Source of the DNA: Fremontodendron californicum
Lineage: Eukaryota > Streptophyta > Magnoliopsida > Malvales > Malvaceae
Length of the DNA: 64,000 nt
Direction of reading: 5' to 3'
Assembly (NCBI GenBank): GCA_030761205.1
Contig: JAULJL010000002.1
Location: 39,892,814-39,956,813 of the forward strand
The position numbers and the translations under genes are program-made. Shown piece after piece: positions 35,901-46,235 of this stretch (positions within the stretch are counted from its first letter, which is position 1; each line of letters opens with the position of its first letter). The notes beneath the pieces are model-generated. The model ran no database searches and had not been told where the DNA came from. It saw only the letters and a list, made by a program, of their open reading frames with translations.

Positions 35901-38341
35901 CAGTGACGAGGAAAGATCATTTCCCTTTGCCTTTCATGGATCAAATCTTAGAAAGAGTTGCAGGGCATGAGTTTTATTGTTTTCTAGATGGATATTCTGG
36001 GTATAATCAAATTGCCATTGCACTTGAGGACCAAGAGAAAACCACTTTTACATGTCCTTTTGGTACTTTTGCATATCGTAGAATGCCATTTGGATTATGT
36101 AACGCCCCTGCCACATTTCAAAGATGCATGCTTAGCATTTTTAGTGACATGATTGAACGTAATCTTGAGATTTTCATGGATGATTTTTCTGTTTCTGGTG
36201 ATTCATTTGATGATTGCTTAGCCAATTTGAAAAATGTATTGATTAGGTGTGAAGAAAAAAATCTTGTTCTTAATTGGGAAAAATGTCATTTCATGGTCAC
36301 TAAAGGTATTGTACTAGGTCACATTGTTTCTGCAAAAGGGATTGAGGTAGACAAGTCAAAACTTGAATTGATTGCTAATCTACCCACACCAAAGACAGTA
36401 AAGGACATTAGGTCATTCTTGGGACATGCAGGTTTTTATAGAAGATTCATAAAAGATTTTAGCACGATATCTAAACCTCTATGTAATCTTTTAATGAAAG
36501 ACACTGCATTTGAATGGACTAAAGATTGTGAAGATGCTTTTGAAAAACTCAAAAATATGCTCACTACTGCTCCTATTATGAGATCTCCTGATTGGTCTTT
36601 ACCATTTGAAATAATGTGTGATGCTAGTGACTATGCTGTTGGTGCTGTGTTAGGACAAAGGAAAGATAATAAACCACATGTAATTTACTATGCAAGTAAA
36701 ACTTTAAATAGAGCCCAAATGAATTATTCCACTACAGAAAAGGAATTACTTGCAGTTGTTTTTGCATTGGATAAATTCAGATCTTACCTTGTTGGATCAT
36801 CAATTGTTGTCTTTAGTGATCATGCAGCTTTAAAATATCTTCTCTCTAAGAAGGATGCAAAACCTAGGTTGCTGAGGTGGATCCTTTTGCTGCAAGAATT
36901 TGACATCACCATTCGAGATAAAAAAGGAGTAGAAAATGTGGTGGCTGATCATTTATCAAGACTTGTTTGTGATGAATCTTTTGGAACCTCACCAATAAAT
37001 GATACTTTTCCTGATGAACAACTTCTAATTGTCTCCACGACACCTTGGTTTGCTGACATTGCTAATTTTCTTGCTACAGGAAAAATTCCTTCTCAATGGA
37101 GCACCCAAGATAAAAGGAAGTTTCTGAATGAGGTAAAGAAGTTCTATTGGGATGACCCTTACTTGTTCAAATATTGTCCTGATCAGATTTTTCGAAGATG
37201 CATTCCCGACAATGAGGTAAGTATTGTAATTAAGTTTTGTCATTCCGAGGCATGTGGTGGTCATTTTTCATCAAAGAAAACTGCTGCAAAAATTTTACAG
37301 TGTGGATTTTACTGGCCAACTTTGTTCAAAGATGCACATAATTTTTGCAAGTCATGTGAAAGTTGTCAAAAATTAGGTTCCATTTCGAAAAGAAACATGA
37401 TGCCTTTGAACCCAATTCTTGTAATTGAAATTTTTGACTGTTGGGGTATTGATTTCATGGGACCATTTCCACCATCTTTTGGTTTCTTATACATTTTAGT
37501 TGCAATAGATTATGTTTCAAAGTGGATAGAGGCAATTCCATGTCGAAATAATGATCACAAAACAGTGATTAAATTTTTAAAAGAAAATATTTTGAGTCGA
37601 TTTGGAATTCCTCGATCTATCATAAGCGATGGGGGAACACATTTTTGCAACAAGGTTTTTGAAACATTAATGAAGAAATATGCCATTACACACAAAGTTG
37701 CAACCCCTTATCACCCGCAGACAAATGGACAGGTAGAATTAGCAAATAGGGAGATTAAACAAATTTTGGAAAAGACAGTTAATCCAAATCGCAAAGATTG
37801 GTCTCTTAGACTTAACGATGCATTATGGGCCTATCGAACAGCTTTTAAAACAGCATTGGGCATGTCTCCTTATAGGCTAGTTTATGGAAAACCTTGTCAT
37901 TTACCTGTGGAACTTGAGCATAAAGCATATTGGGCCATTAAAATGTTCAACTCAAACCTTGATGACGCTTCTAATTTACGAAAATTACAAATCAATGAAC
38001 TTGAGGAACTCAGAAATGATGCATATGAGAATTCTAAAATTCATAAAGAAAGAACTAAAGCCTTTCATGACAAGTTAATTTCAAGAAAAACATTTAATGT
38101 TGGGCAAAAAGTTCTACTTTATAATTCTAGACTTCACATATTTCCTGGTAAGTTGAGATCAAGATGGACTGGCCCATTTGTGGTTAAGCATGTGTATCAT
38201 TATGGAGCAGTTGACATTGAGAATCCTCAAAATGGTAACGTATTCAAGGTAAATGGACAAAGACTCAAACTCTTTTTGGAAAATCATGTTACTCAAGAAG
38301 AGGTTGTTTTTCTTTCTGATCCTTGTTTTGAAAATAACTAG
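32981..38341 (+). CDS. Gag-Pol polyprotein of the Athila-like element, intact
   Basis: One frame of 1786 codons codes for particle formation, maturation, reverse transcription and integration. Gag spans roughly residues 66-250 ([18 protein letters not shown] ... KIWLHNL) and ends with a CCHC knuckle ([14 protein letters not shown], 312-325). The aspartic protease has Asp620 in LLDLGAS and LGRPFL. RT shows [22 protein letters not shown] and FMDD at 1065-1068. RNase H has Asp1214 in [12 protein letters not shown]. Integrase has an HHCC finger (HSEACGGH ... CKSCESCQ) and the DD35E residues Asp1491, Asp1550 and Glu1586, then an RWTGPF motif, with no chromodomain. The ATG at 32981 gives the longest frame. 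A second ATG at 33074 (MADNESV) follows a CAG/GTAATC sequence that looks like a splice donor. No stop or frameshift is seen, so all catalytic residues appear functional. Confidence 0.96.
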   Translation: MLVWRRDFRSRRLVRFYCETFSGNLSNTTPTMADNESVHAEDENRQVRTMRDYLQPTRSSSPSCFMFPLNANNFRFKPGMIALLPNFHGLESESAYSFLKDFEDVCVTFNDQQCTNEIVKLKLFPFSLKDKAKIWLHNLKPRSIGTWQELQTEFLKKFFPAHKTTALKRQIQNFNQNQNKAFFQCWERFKDLLSSCPHHGFEKWRLISFFYESLTPETKQFVETMCNGEFLEKEPEEAFDYLDHLADNSQAWHTDNSSESSNRSNLFSNRGKYHFSQEDEIKAKVANLARKIEAMELREVKEVKTVKNEESCGICEIMGHPTSECPNIPILKEALHDQVNSINTFKKPFPSPYSETYNPEWRNHPNFSWRNNNHVQVPQSQKPGNTFSYQPSRVQTLEETLQAFMQTQANVNSRTSQDINEIKNTLSTLTASLRTQEKGKFPAQPQPNPSTQCLVSCSNETQQENASSITTLRSGKAIDKNIPSKDQDPLSPPKSNGKDDGKSELLENLDKEKGMHPAPFPQRLQTIKNLNQNAEIYELFKQVKINIPLLDAIKQVPSYAKFLKDMCTVKRKHNVQKKAFLTESVSSIIQHLTPPKFKDPGCPTISCIIGNTRIERALLDLGASVNLLPFSVYQQLGLGELKETPVTLQLADRSVKIPRGIVEDVLVQIDNFYFPVDFIVLDTHPVSNPNVQIPVILGRPFLATSNALINCRNGMLNISFGNMTLELNVFNICKQPGDNSEVHEVDFIEELVHEHLTTTTFHDPLEAYLIEYEFDNASEISHTDSLLKSFQDKHCWKQKFEELPSLTNVTVPSTIEPPKLELKPLPSELKYSFLGESETFPVIISSHLDELQEGKLLQLLKMHKNALGWTLADIKGISPLICTHNIYLEENAKPSRQMQRRLNPNMKEVVRNEVIKLLDNGIIYPISDSKWVSPTQVVPKKSGVTVVKNENNELIPARTVTGWRMCIDYRKLNSVTRKDHFPLPFMDQILERVAGHEFYCFLDGYSGYNQIAIALEDQEKTTFTCPFGTFAYRRMPFGLCNAPATFQRCMLSIFSDMIERNLEIFMDDFSVSGDSFDDCLANLKNVLIRCEEKNLVLNWEKCHFMVTKGIVLGHIVSAKGIEVDKSKLELIANLPTPKTVKDIRSFLGHAGFYRRFIKDFSTISKPLCNLLMKDTAFEWTKDCEDAFEKLKNMLTTAPIMRSPDWSLPFEIMCDASDYAVGAVLGQRKDNKPHVIYYASKTLNRAQMNYSTTEKELLAVVFALDKFRSYLVGSSIVVFSDHAALKYLLSKKDAKPRLLRWILLLQEFDITIRDKKGVENVVADHLSRLVCDESFGTSPINDTFPDEQLLIVSTTPWFADIANFLATGKIPSQWSTQDKRKFLNEVKKFYWDDPYLFKYCPDQIFRRCIPDNEVSIVIKFCHSEACGGHFSSKKTAAKILQCGFYWPTLFKDAHNFCKSCESCQKLGSISKRNMMPLNPILVIEIFDCWGIDFMGPFPPSFGFLYILVAIDYVSKWIEAIPCRNNDHKTVIKFLKENILSRFGIPRSIISDGGTHFCNKVFETLMKKYAITHKVATPYHPQTNGQVELANREIKQILEKTVNPNRKDWSLRLNDALWAYRTAFKTALGMSPYRLVYGKPCHLPVELEHKAYWAIKMFNSNLDDASNLRKLQINELEELRNDAYENSKIHKERTKAFHDKLISRKTFNVGQKVLLYNSRLHIFPGKLRSRWTGPFVVKHVYHYGAVDIENPQNGNVFKVNGQRLKLFLENHVTQEEVVFLSDPCFENN

Positions 38342-38487
38342 ATGTAAATATAATTTTTTTTTAACCCCGGTTAAATGGCGGATAACGGTACTCCGTGATT
38401 ATTTAAGTCGGTTCCATCAGCTACCCACAAAACTGATATTGTATATAAATTTCTCTTTCATTTTATTTTATTTCATTTTTTTTCAGG

Positions 38488-39024
38488 ATGGATGATATTC
38501 TCAAAAGATTGCAGAAACGATTTCCTCCTTTTCCTCGGAATATTTTACTGAAGCTTTACCAAGTTCGATTAGAAAGATTAAGAATGCTTATGAACAAAAG
38601 GATTCCTGAAGACATACGTTGGATAATTGAAGCCAAGGTACGTGAAGATGAATATCTTCCTGTTTTGCATTTACCAGGTACAGGTAGAAGCACTTATGCA
38701 AAGAAGCGACGAGCAAAGCGCATGAGTTCAAATTGCCACAAGTGTGCACGATGGACGTGTAACGGTAAATGTCGTTCTATTGGGATTCCGTCCTCTAATC
38801 GAGATGATAAAATTGAATTCATTAAGGATGGACTGAGTAAGGAGAATTTGGGTAATATCCAACTTTCTCTTGAGACGCATCCTAGTGGAGACGTACAAAG
38901 AGAAATTCTTGATTTATGGCCGCAATTCCAAAGGGAATGGCAACATCTTGGGAATCTGATGATAAAAGACCCTGTTTGCCAGCTTGTAAGAAAACTGGAT
39001 GGGAAGCATATCCTCGACTCATAG
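38488..39024 (+). CDS. 178-aa protein of unknown function in the env-like position
   Basis: The ORF begins 146 bp after the gag-pol stop. Its ATG (38488) directly follows TTTTTTTTCAGG, a strong 3' splice-site look-alike, suggesting expression from a spliced subgenomic RNA. The protein is basic and hydrophilic, with no signal peptide or membrane span that I can see, so it is not an obvious envelope protein. It has an Arg/Lys-rich patch (AKKRRAKRMSS) next to a Cys cluster, CHKCARWTCNGKC (Cx2Cx4Cx3C), that could bind zinc or nucleic acid. I do not recognise the family. The frame is open over its whole length within an otherwise AT-rich segment, which argues for a maintained gene. Confidence 0.7.
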   Translation: MDDILKRLQKRFPPFPRNILLKLYQVRLERLRMLMNKRIPEDIRWIIEAKVREDEYLPVLHLPGTGRSTYAKKRRAKRMSSNCHKCARWTCNGKCRSIGIPSSNRDDKIEFIKDGLSKENLGNIQLSLETHPSGDVQREILDLWPQFQREWQHLGNLMIKDPVCQLVRKLDGKHILDS

Positions 39025-39068
39025 AAGGCGTTTAAGCCGTTTCTGGACGTAAAACCAGAGGAAGATGC

Positions 39069-39220
39069 CAAATACACTTTCGGCGACATTATTACTTTTG
39101 ACTTTTACGGTTGATTTTTCTTCTCTTTTTGATTTTCTTCCTGAAATCACGCAAAAATCTTTTGTTAGGTTAACATTTTCTTCTGACAGGTCAAATACAC
39201 TTTCGGCGACATTATTACTC
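39069..39220 (+). repeat. Two direct copies of a 30-bp segment before LOG
   Basis: AAATACACTTTCGGCGACAT and the following TATTACT occur at about 39070 and again at about 39193, some 123 bp apart, each followed by a T-rich tract. The duplication lies just upstream of the captured LOG gene. Confidence 0.85.
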
Positions 39221-39299
39221 TTGTCTGATTCACTACTCAGTCCTCTATATATTACACCATGTACTCATTCTCTTTCAGGCACTCGAAAAAGAAAAAAAA

Positions 39300-39947
39300 A
39301 TGGAAAGCACTTCGTCCCAGCGCATTAAAAAAATTTGTGTCTTTGGAGGTGCTTATCCAGGGAAAAATAACATATTCGCTGATGAAGCCATAAGAGTTGG
39401 AGTAATACTTGCCCAACAAAAGATCCACTTGATTTATGGAGGCGGTAGTACGGGTTTAATGGGAGCAGTCGCTACAGCAGCACACGCCGGAGGAAGTCCA
39501 GTTCTAGGAATCGTGCCAAAACTATTCACAGATTTTTGTGGACCTACCGTGGGTAAGGAAATACAAGTCTGGAGTATCCCTGAACGGATAACAATCATGT
39601 ACCATTCTGCCGATGCATTCATTGCTTTACCAGGAGGTCTGGGTACATTGGAAGAAATAGCTTGCGTGGCTTCTTGGTCATCTTTGGTCACAAATAAGAA
39701 ACCCATTGGTTTGCTTAATATTAATGGTTATTTTAGTAATTTACTTTCATATTTAGATAATGCTGTGGATAACGGATTCATGTTTTCAGAGGCAAGGAGA
39801 ACCATAATTTCTGCTACAACCATTGAAGATTTACTCAAAAAGCTACAAGCTTATGAGTGTTTATCTGCTACGGTTGTTTCGCAAACGCTCGGAAAAAGAA
39901 AAAGAGATATGGACGAGCAAGGAGTGGATTGCACTTTGTCTTTGTGA
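39300..39947 (+). CDS. Intronless LOG-type cytokinin-activating enzyme inside the retrotransposon
   Basis: LOG enzymes hydrolyse cytokinin riboside 5'-monophosphates to the active free-base cytokinin in the cytosol and nucleus. This 215-residue frame has the usual plant LOG length. The Rossmann-type motifs are GGGSTGLMG (47-55) and the signature PGGLGTLEE (111-119, with the catalytic Glu), followed by KPIGLLNINGYF and LDNAVDNGF. Arg96 fits the conserved active-site Arg, but the Lys that usually follows is Ile, and the N-terminal FCGSS-type motif reads FGGAYPG, so the copy is diverged. The C-terminus has a basic GKRKRD patch. Host LOG genes contain several introns and this copy has none, so it was probably captured from mRNA. 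The start follows TTCTCTTTCAGGC (39268-39280), another 3' splice-site look-alike. An intact frame after this much divergence suggests selection. Bacterial-type LOG/lysine decarboxylase-like proteins share the fold, but NGYF and overall length favour LOG. Confidence 0.9.
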   Translation: MESTSSQRIKKICVFGGAYPGKNNIFADEAIRVGVILAQQKIHLIYGGGSTGLMGAVATAAHAGGSPVLGIVPKLFTDFCGPTVGKEIQVWSIPERITIMYHSADAFIALPGGLGTLEEIACVASWSSLVTNKKPIGLLNINGYFSNLLSYLDNAVDNGFMFSEARRTIISATTIEDLLKKLQAYECLSATVVSQTLGKRKRDMDEQGVDCTLSL

Positions 39948-41742
39948 CATTATCTAACATTTTGCTTGTTGTGTCTCAGTTATAATAAGTGGTTAGCAAC
40001 CTCTGCAGGTAATATCTCCTAAATTCTACCTTTAAAATTTGACATTGGGGACAATGTCATATTTTAGTAGGGGGTAAGGGACATATTTTGCTAAAAAAAA
40101 AAAAAATTGTTGTGTTTTAAGACATTTAGAAGTATTCATTCTGAACAAGGTCTGAGTAAGGGAGACTTGAGACATACCTTGTCACTTTGATTTAATCTTC
40201 TTCTTCAAAAAAACAAAAAAAAACAAAAAATAAAAAACAAAAAAAAAAAAAAAAAAAAGCATGTTTAGACTTAGTGTGTTTTTTTTTAGTTACTTTCAAT
40301 ACAATGATGAGATATGAATTGCATAAGTCTAAAACAGATTTATTAGTGAGAAGATTTTCATGAGAATTGAGCTTGATGTCAACCTTTTTATGAGCCAATG
40401 TTAATATGATATGTTGATTGAGAAAGAAGCATGTTTAGACTTAATCTGACTTGTATAATCATCTTTGTGAGTTTTTGAGCCTATAATGATTGATGCATTA
40501 TACAAATCAATCTAATTTCTTTCTTGAGTGCTCTTATGATTACATGATTCTCTAGAACTTGCTTTAAACCGTTTGAGACTATATTGATACATGTGACAAC
40601 ATGAATATGATAGAGGCATTAGGATTATAACCAGAGCCAAACAGCCATCCATTATTAATGTTCTAAGAGAACATCCCCACTAGTGAGCCAATTTGAGCCT
40701 ACATTAAATATGCTGTTTTATTGGTAACCACAACTTACACCTAGCCTAAATATACTTATATCCTTACCCTTGTTCTAAAGATGGATTATATATTTTGAGA
40801 CATATTGCAAAAAAAACAAGGGATATTTTTAGTTGAAAATTTGGGTTAGAAACAAAAGATAAGTGTGGGGGAAGAAAAGAAAAGAAAAAGTCAAGAGAAA
40901 AAGAAATGGATCATTGTCAAATACATTCCCATATTAAAAAAAAAAAAAAAAAAAAATCTTCTCTTGAACTTCTAGAAAAAGATGTTACAAAGTTGGTTAG
41001 AATGATGCAAAGGCTCAACATGAATATTTAGCCTATGTTATTATGTGCTTTATAAGAGTTTTGAGAAGTTTTATTTGTATGATCTTATTATGTCTCTAAA
41101 ATCTATGAACTCTTTGGAACCTTTGTGATATCTTTATCCTTTTGTTCTTTAACCACATTATAACCCTTTGGCCCCATTACAACCTTGAATAAAGACCTCT
41201 TGATTTATGAAGTTGTATGATCTAAATAGTGGAGAATAGGTGGACAAGCAAGCATATGGTAGAAGTGTTTTCATGAGATTGATTGAGTGTAAACACTTTA
41301 CCACTACTTTAAAGAGTGAAAATCAAGAGAGTATCCCATGTGAGAAGTTGAGATTAAGTTTGAATATGCACTATTTTGATTGAAATATGTTATGTTAATA
41401 TTGGCTTAACTCAAACTATTTACATTCAAGCAAGATTTTTTTGTGAATTTCTTTAAGCTATTGATTAGTTTTTAAGACTTGTCCAATGATTATCTCTAAT
41501 TTATATTGGAAGGATTAGTTATAATTATTATTTTTAGTTTTTCTTATGTCTTCAATGTTTGTGGGTATCGTCCTAGTAAACCCTCACGAGACTAAACTCG
41601 TCCACTAGGGACACCTAGGGGTTTAAAGGCTTGTGTCACATGCTAAGTGCCACCGTGATTTCCTACGAAAATGGATTAGATTAGATTTTCTTATTTTATT
41701 GAGTCGTTGCTAGGGACTAGCAACAATCTAAGTATGGGGGTG
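39948..41742 (+). other. 3' non-coding region of the Athila-like element
   Basis: About 1.8 kb of AT-rich sequence with long A tracts (near 40095, 40235 and 40936). No ORF is supported. Three purine-rich runs resemble polypurine tracts: near 40064 (TAGTAGGGGGTAAGGG), 40861 (AAGTGTGGGGGAAG) and the one next to the LTR. Confidence 0.8.
41731..41742 (+). other. Polypurine tract of the Athila-like element
   Basis: AAGTATGGGGGTG directly precedes the 3' LTR. Confidence 0.8.
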
Positions 41743-43231
41743 TGATAACTCGTATAATTATATAGTTTTTAGTTATGTTTTATTATTGTTTTGTGTCAAA
41801 TACGAGTTATTATTGTTTAGTCTAATTGTGTTTATGATCTTTTATATTTTTATGTAATTTGGTGTTTTTCACAAGTTTCTTTGAGTGATTTCAGATTACT
41901 AGAATTAAGGGCAAATCCAGTTCAGTTCCAGTTCCGACACCTTTTTCCATATCAGCTATATCTCGAGTTTCACTGAAGCAATAAGGCTGAACTTTGTATC
42001 CCTGCAAAGCTAAGAGGCATATCTATCTTTTTCATGTTTTACACTTCTTGAAACGGAGTCGTTTTCCCTAGCGAAATCGACCATCAAGTTGGCTGATGTG
42101 CAATGACGTCTGTTCTGCACCGTTTTGGTATTTTGACCATATCTTCCGATCCACGTGCGCAAATGATCTGATTCCAACGGCTATGGATCCGTAACTGATA
42201 GGGGTATATTTTTCTAGAAGACCATTTTATCAGATCGAGCCTCCAACATTGACAAAATCGACCATCAAGCTGGCTGATCAGAATTGTCATACAATATGAC
42301 GAAAATTGTTAGAAAAATGCACCCACCTATTATACCTACCTTTGAAATTTGTAAAGCTTGTCTCTTGTCATTTAGCCCTCCAAAATGTGTATAAATAGAG
42401 GGCCTTGGATGAGTATTGGGATACATTATACATTGGTAGGATATTAGCCTTTGTAGTAAAATTCTCTAAGTTTTCTTCTTCTTTCCTTTCTCTAGTTTTC
42501 TTTTTTATTTACTTATGCTTCTTACATTTCTTTTCATTTTATTCATATCTAGTATGTGTTGCTAATCATATTGTTGAGGTGATGAGGTGAAGCTCTTGGT
42601 AAATGCTAAGGTTAGTCTCTTAAACATGAGCTAAAATGAATCATCATTTATAAACACTAGTATAGATAATATTTTCTTTTGGTTTAAAATCATACTTGCA
42701 AAGTAGAGATCTTGATTCATTATTGACAATGAAAATGGCACAGTAAATGCTTGGTTTCATAACCTTGATTTGTTGTAGACATATACCTTGGCATAAGGAA
42801 TGCTTGGACTCTTTTTATGAGTTTTGAGGACACCAAATGAACATAATATCATATGCTATGGACGTTGGACTGAATTGCTAAACCTTCCGATTGGAACCTC
42901 CCTTATGTGTGGATTTCAATTGTGTAATAAAACAAGATTAATCTTAGCATAACACCAAGAGTGGATTCTCTAACCTCAACATCCTTTCTTATTGTTTTTT
43001 ATATCTTGTTTAATTGTTTTTATGTTATTTTGTTTATTTTGTTCTCTAATATCTTGTTTATCTTATTTTGTTGTTGATTCCCTAATATCTTGTTTACTTT
43101 CTTTGTCTTATATATTTATAAACTTATACTTATTAATACGCTTCCCTGTGGTTCGACCTCGGACACCCGAGAATTTATTACTTGAACATAACCTGCACTT
43201 GGGTTTACAACTCTTAATTGAGTCTCCATCA
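41743..43231 (+). repeat. 3' LTR of the Athila-like element
   Basis: 1489 bp, offset by exactly 10444 from the 5' LTR with two substitutions found by eye. Confidence 0.95.
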
Positions 43232-45590
43232 ATATGTAATTCGGGATTTTTCCATGTTCATACGTAATTTATCAAGTCCATATGTAATTCTCCAAGTGCA
43301 TATGTAATTTTCCATGTCCATATGTAATTCGGGATTTTTCCATGTTCATACGTAATTTATCAAGTCCATATGTAATTCTCCAAGTTCATATGTAATTTTC
43401 CATGTCCATATGTAATTCGGGAATTTTCCAAGTTCATATGTAATTTATCAAGTCCATATGTAATTCTCCAAGTTCATATGTAATTTTCCATGTCCATATG
43501 TAATTCGGGATTTTTCCATGTTCATACGTAATTTATCAAGTCCATATGTAATTCTCCAAGTTCATATGTAATTTTCCATGTCCATATGTAATTCGGGAAT
43601 TTTCCAAGTTCATATGTAATTTATCAAGTCCATATGTAATTCTCCAAGTGCATATGTAATTTTCCATGTCCATATGTAATTCGGGATTTTTCCAAGTTCA
43701 TACGTAATTTATCAAGTCCATATGTAATTCTCCAAGTGCATATGTAATTTTCCATGTCCATATGTAATTCGGGATTTTTCCAAGTTCATACGTAATTTAT
43801 CAAGTCCATATGTAATTCTCCAAGTGCATATGTAATTTTCCATGTCCATATGTAATTCGGGATTTTTCCATGTTCATACGTAATTTATCAAGTCCATATG
43901 TAATTCTCCAAGTGCATATGTAATTTTCCATGTCCATATGTAATTCGGGATTTTTCCATGTTCATACGTAATTTATCAAGTCCATATGTAATTCTCCAAG
44001 TGCATATGTAATTTTCCATGTCCATATGTAATTCGGGATTTTTCCATGTTCATACGTAATTTATCAAGTCCATATGTAATTCTCCAAGTTCATATGTAAT
44101 TTTCCATGTCCATATGTAATTCGGGATTTTTCCATGTTCATACGTAATTTATCAAGTCCATATGTAATTCTCCAAGTTCATATGTAATTTTCCATGTCCA
44201 TATGTAATTCGGGAATTTTCCAAGTTCATATGTAATTTATCAAGTCCATATGTAATTCTCCAAGTGCATATGTAATTTTCCATGTCCATATGTAATTCGG
44301 GATTTTTCCAAGTTCATACGTAATTTATCAAGTCCATATGTAATTCTCCAAGTGCATATGTAATTTTCCATGTCCATATGTAATTCGGGATTTTTCCAAG
44401 TTCATACGTAATTTATCAAGTCCATATGTAATTCTCCAAGTGCATATGTAATTTTCCATGTCCATATGTAATTCGGGATTTTTCCATGTTCATACGTAAT
44501 TTATCAAGTCCATATGTAATTCTCCAAGTGCATATGTAATTTTCCATGTCCATATGTAATTCGGGATTTTTCCATGTTCATACGTAATTTATCAAGTCCA
44601 TATGTAATTCTCCAAGTGCATATGTAATTTTCCATGTCCATATGTAATTCGGGATTTTTCCATGTTCATACGTAATTTATCAAGTCCATATGTAATTCTC
44701 CAAGTGCATATGTAATTTTCCATGTCCATATGTAATTCGGGATTTTTTCATGTTCATACGTAATTTATCAAGTCCATATGTAATTCTCCAAGTTCATATG
44801 TAATTTTCCATGTCCATATGTAATTCGGGAATTTTCCAAGTTCATATGTAATTTATCAAGTCCATATGTAATTCTCCAAGTTCATATGTAATTTTCCATG
44901 TCCATATGTAATTCGGGATTTTTCCAAGTTCATACGTAATTTATCAAGTCCATATGTAATTCTCCAAGTGCATATGTAATTTTCCATGTCCATATGTAAT
45001 TCGGGAATTTTCCATGTTCATACGTAATTTATCAAGTCTATATGTAATTCTCCAAGTGCATATGTAATTTTCCATGTCCATATGTAATTCGGGATTTTTC
45101 CAAGTTCATACGTAATTTATCAAGTCCATATGTAATTCTCCAAGTGCATATGTAATTTTCCATGTCCATATGTAATTCGGGATTTTTCCATGTTCATACG
45201 TAATTTATCAAGTCCATATGTAATTCTCCAAGTGCATATGTAATTTTCCATGTCCATATGTAATTCGGGATTTTTCCATGTTCATACGTAATTTATCAAG
45301 TCCATATGTAATTCTCCAAGTGCATATGTAATTTTCCATGTCCATATGTAATTCGGGATTTTTCCATGTTCATACGTAATTTATCAAGTCCATATGTAAT
45401 TCTCCAAGTTCATATGTAATTGTCCATGTCCATATGTAATTCTTTATATGTAATTTTTCAAGTTCATATGTAATTTATCAAGTCCATATGTAATTTTTCA
45501 ACTTCTCAAGTTGATATGTAATTTTTCATGTTTGATATGTAATTCGTCCAAGTTGATATGTAATTTATCAAGTGCATATGTAAAAATTTG
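43232..45590. repeat. 88-bp higher-order tandem array, right part
   Basis: About 26 further copies of the unit described at 30487. Two subtypes alternate (CGGGAATTTT or CGGGATTTTT; CAAGTGCATATG or CAAGTTCATATG). From about 45430 the order decays into single 20-bp-like monomers before unique sequence. Confidence 0.95.
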
Positions 45591-45672
45591 TGACCTGGTA
45601 ACCTGCTACACAGGTTTCCCATTTTGGAGCTTACCACAACCTTACCGTAAGAAACTTACGGTAGAACTCCCC
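45591..45672. repeat. Right MULE terminus
   Basis: Only about 80 bp separate the array from the target duplication. They include the right inverted repeat and an inner palindrome CTTACCGTAAG/CTTACGGTAG. Confidence 0.65.
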
Positions 45673-45681
45673 CAATTTGTT

Positions 45682-46235
45682 GGCTTTAGCTTAGTGTAAT
45701 AGTTCAAGTGTTTGGAGCCCTATCAACCATTGATTTGGGCCGAGGCCTGCCACTTTCACTATTGGGCCATCATCAGAGTTCACCCATTTAATTGGGCTAC
45801 TACGATTAAACATTCGGTAAGGTGAGCAGTTTTGACAGGTTAAGAATAGCTACTAGTGAGAAGACAAACCTGTATGCAATGCATCCAACCAGTTCTGACT
45901 GATTAAGAATACCATTATTAGTTTAGTTAAGTTGATTATCAAAAGAAAAATCTCTCTTAGCAAAAGCAAAATCCTGCTATCAAATTATCAAAAAACCAAG
46001 TAATGCTAATTCATCCCAAGGCTATTGGCAAATCAAGTTTTTTTAAACTGAAACACAATTATTGCTTCATTTGAGATAAGAAAAGATGGTAAATTGGGCC
46101 TTCCATAGATACAAATCATCTTATTTTCCATGACACAACAAAGGAATTTAGCCCATATAGCACCTAACTACCCATTTCTCAATAAAACTTGGCCAGCATC
46201 TTCGACCCAAATACTCTTTTATTCTATTTGCCCAG
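45682..46235. other. Unique spacer between the MULE and the Tat-like element
   Basis: About 550 bp of mixed composition. I see no gene, RNA or repeat in it. Confidence 0.5.

Larger units (their letters stand above)
31299..43231 (+). mobile_element. Young Athila-like Ty3/gypsy retrotransposon carrying a LOG gene
   Basis: The LTRs at 31299-32787 and 41743-43231 are both 1489 bp, TGATAACTCG...CTCCATCA, with the target duplication ATATG at 31294-31298 and 43232-43236. Comparing the LTRs by eye I found two differences (31502/41946 G/T and 32216/42660 A/G). The tRNA-Asp primer-binding site, the gag type and the lack of a chromodomain point to the Athila group. The gag-pol frame is complete (1786 codons). 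Downstream, where Athila relatives have an env-like ORF, lie a 178-aa ORF and an intronless LOG gene, then about 1.8 kb of non-coding DNA. It inserted into the tandem array at a CCATATG site. The structure suggests an autonomous, recently active element. Confidence 0.95.
19648..45672. mobile_element. Composite Mutator-like element (MULE), about 26 kb, about 14 kb without the nested gypsy element
   Basis: The left end GGAAAATTCTAACATACG and the reverse complement of the right end GGGGAGTTCTACCGTAAG continue into TTTCTTACSGTAAG: 25 of 32 positions match. A perfect 9-bp direct duplication CAATTTGTT lies exactly outside (19639-19647, 45673-45681), the length expected for Mutator-type elements. 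Inside are two convergent genes, a C48 protease-like gene (+) and a FAR1-type MULE transposase gene (-). This agrees with known autonomous-type MULEs carrying Ulp1-like genes (Kaonashi/KI-MULE group). Nested inside are an Athila-like retrotransposon and a small hAT-like MITE. TIR length and identity were judged by eye. Confidence 0.8.

Noticed and set aside
38488..39024. Envelope protein annotation for the 178-aa ORF
   Set aside because: Position fits, but I see no signal peptide, membrane span or cleavage site, so function is left open.
30487..45590. Regular short repeats resembling a CRISPR array
   Set aside because: The units are contiguous copies with no unique spacers, the context is a plant MULE, and the unit has an inner 20-bp period.
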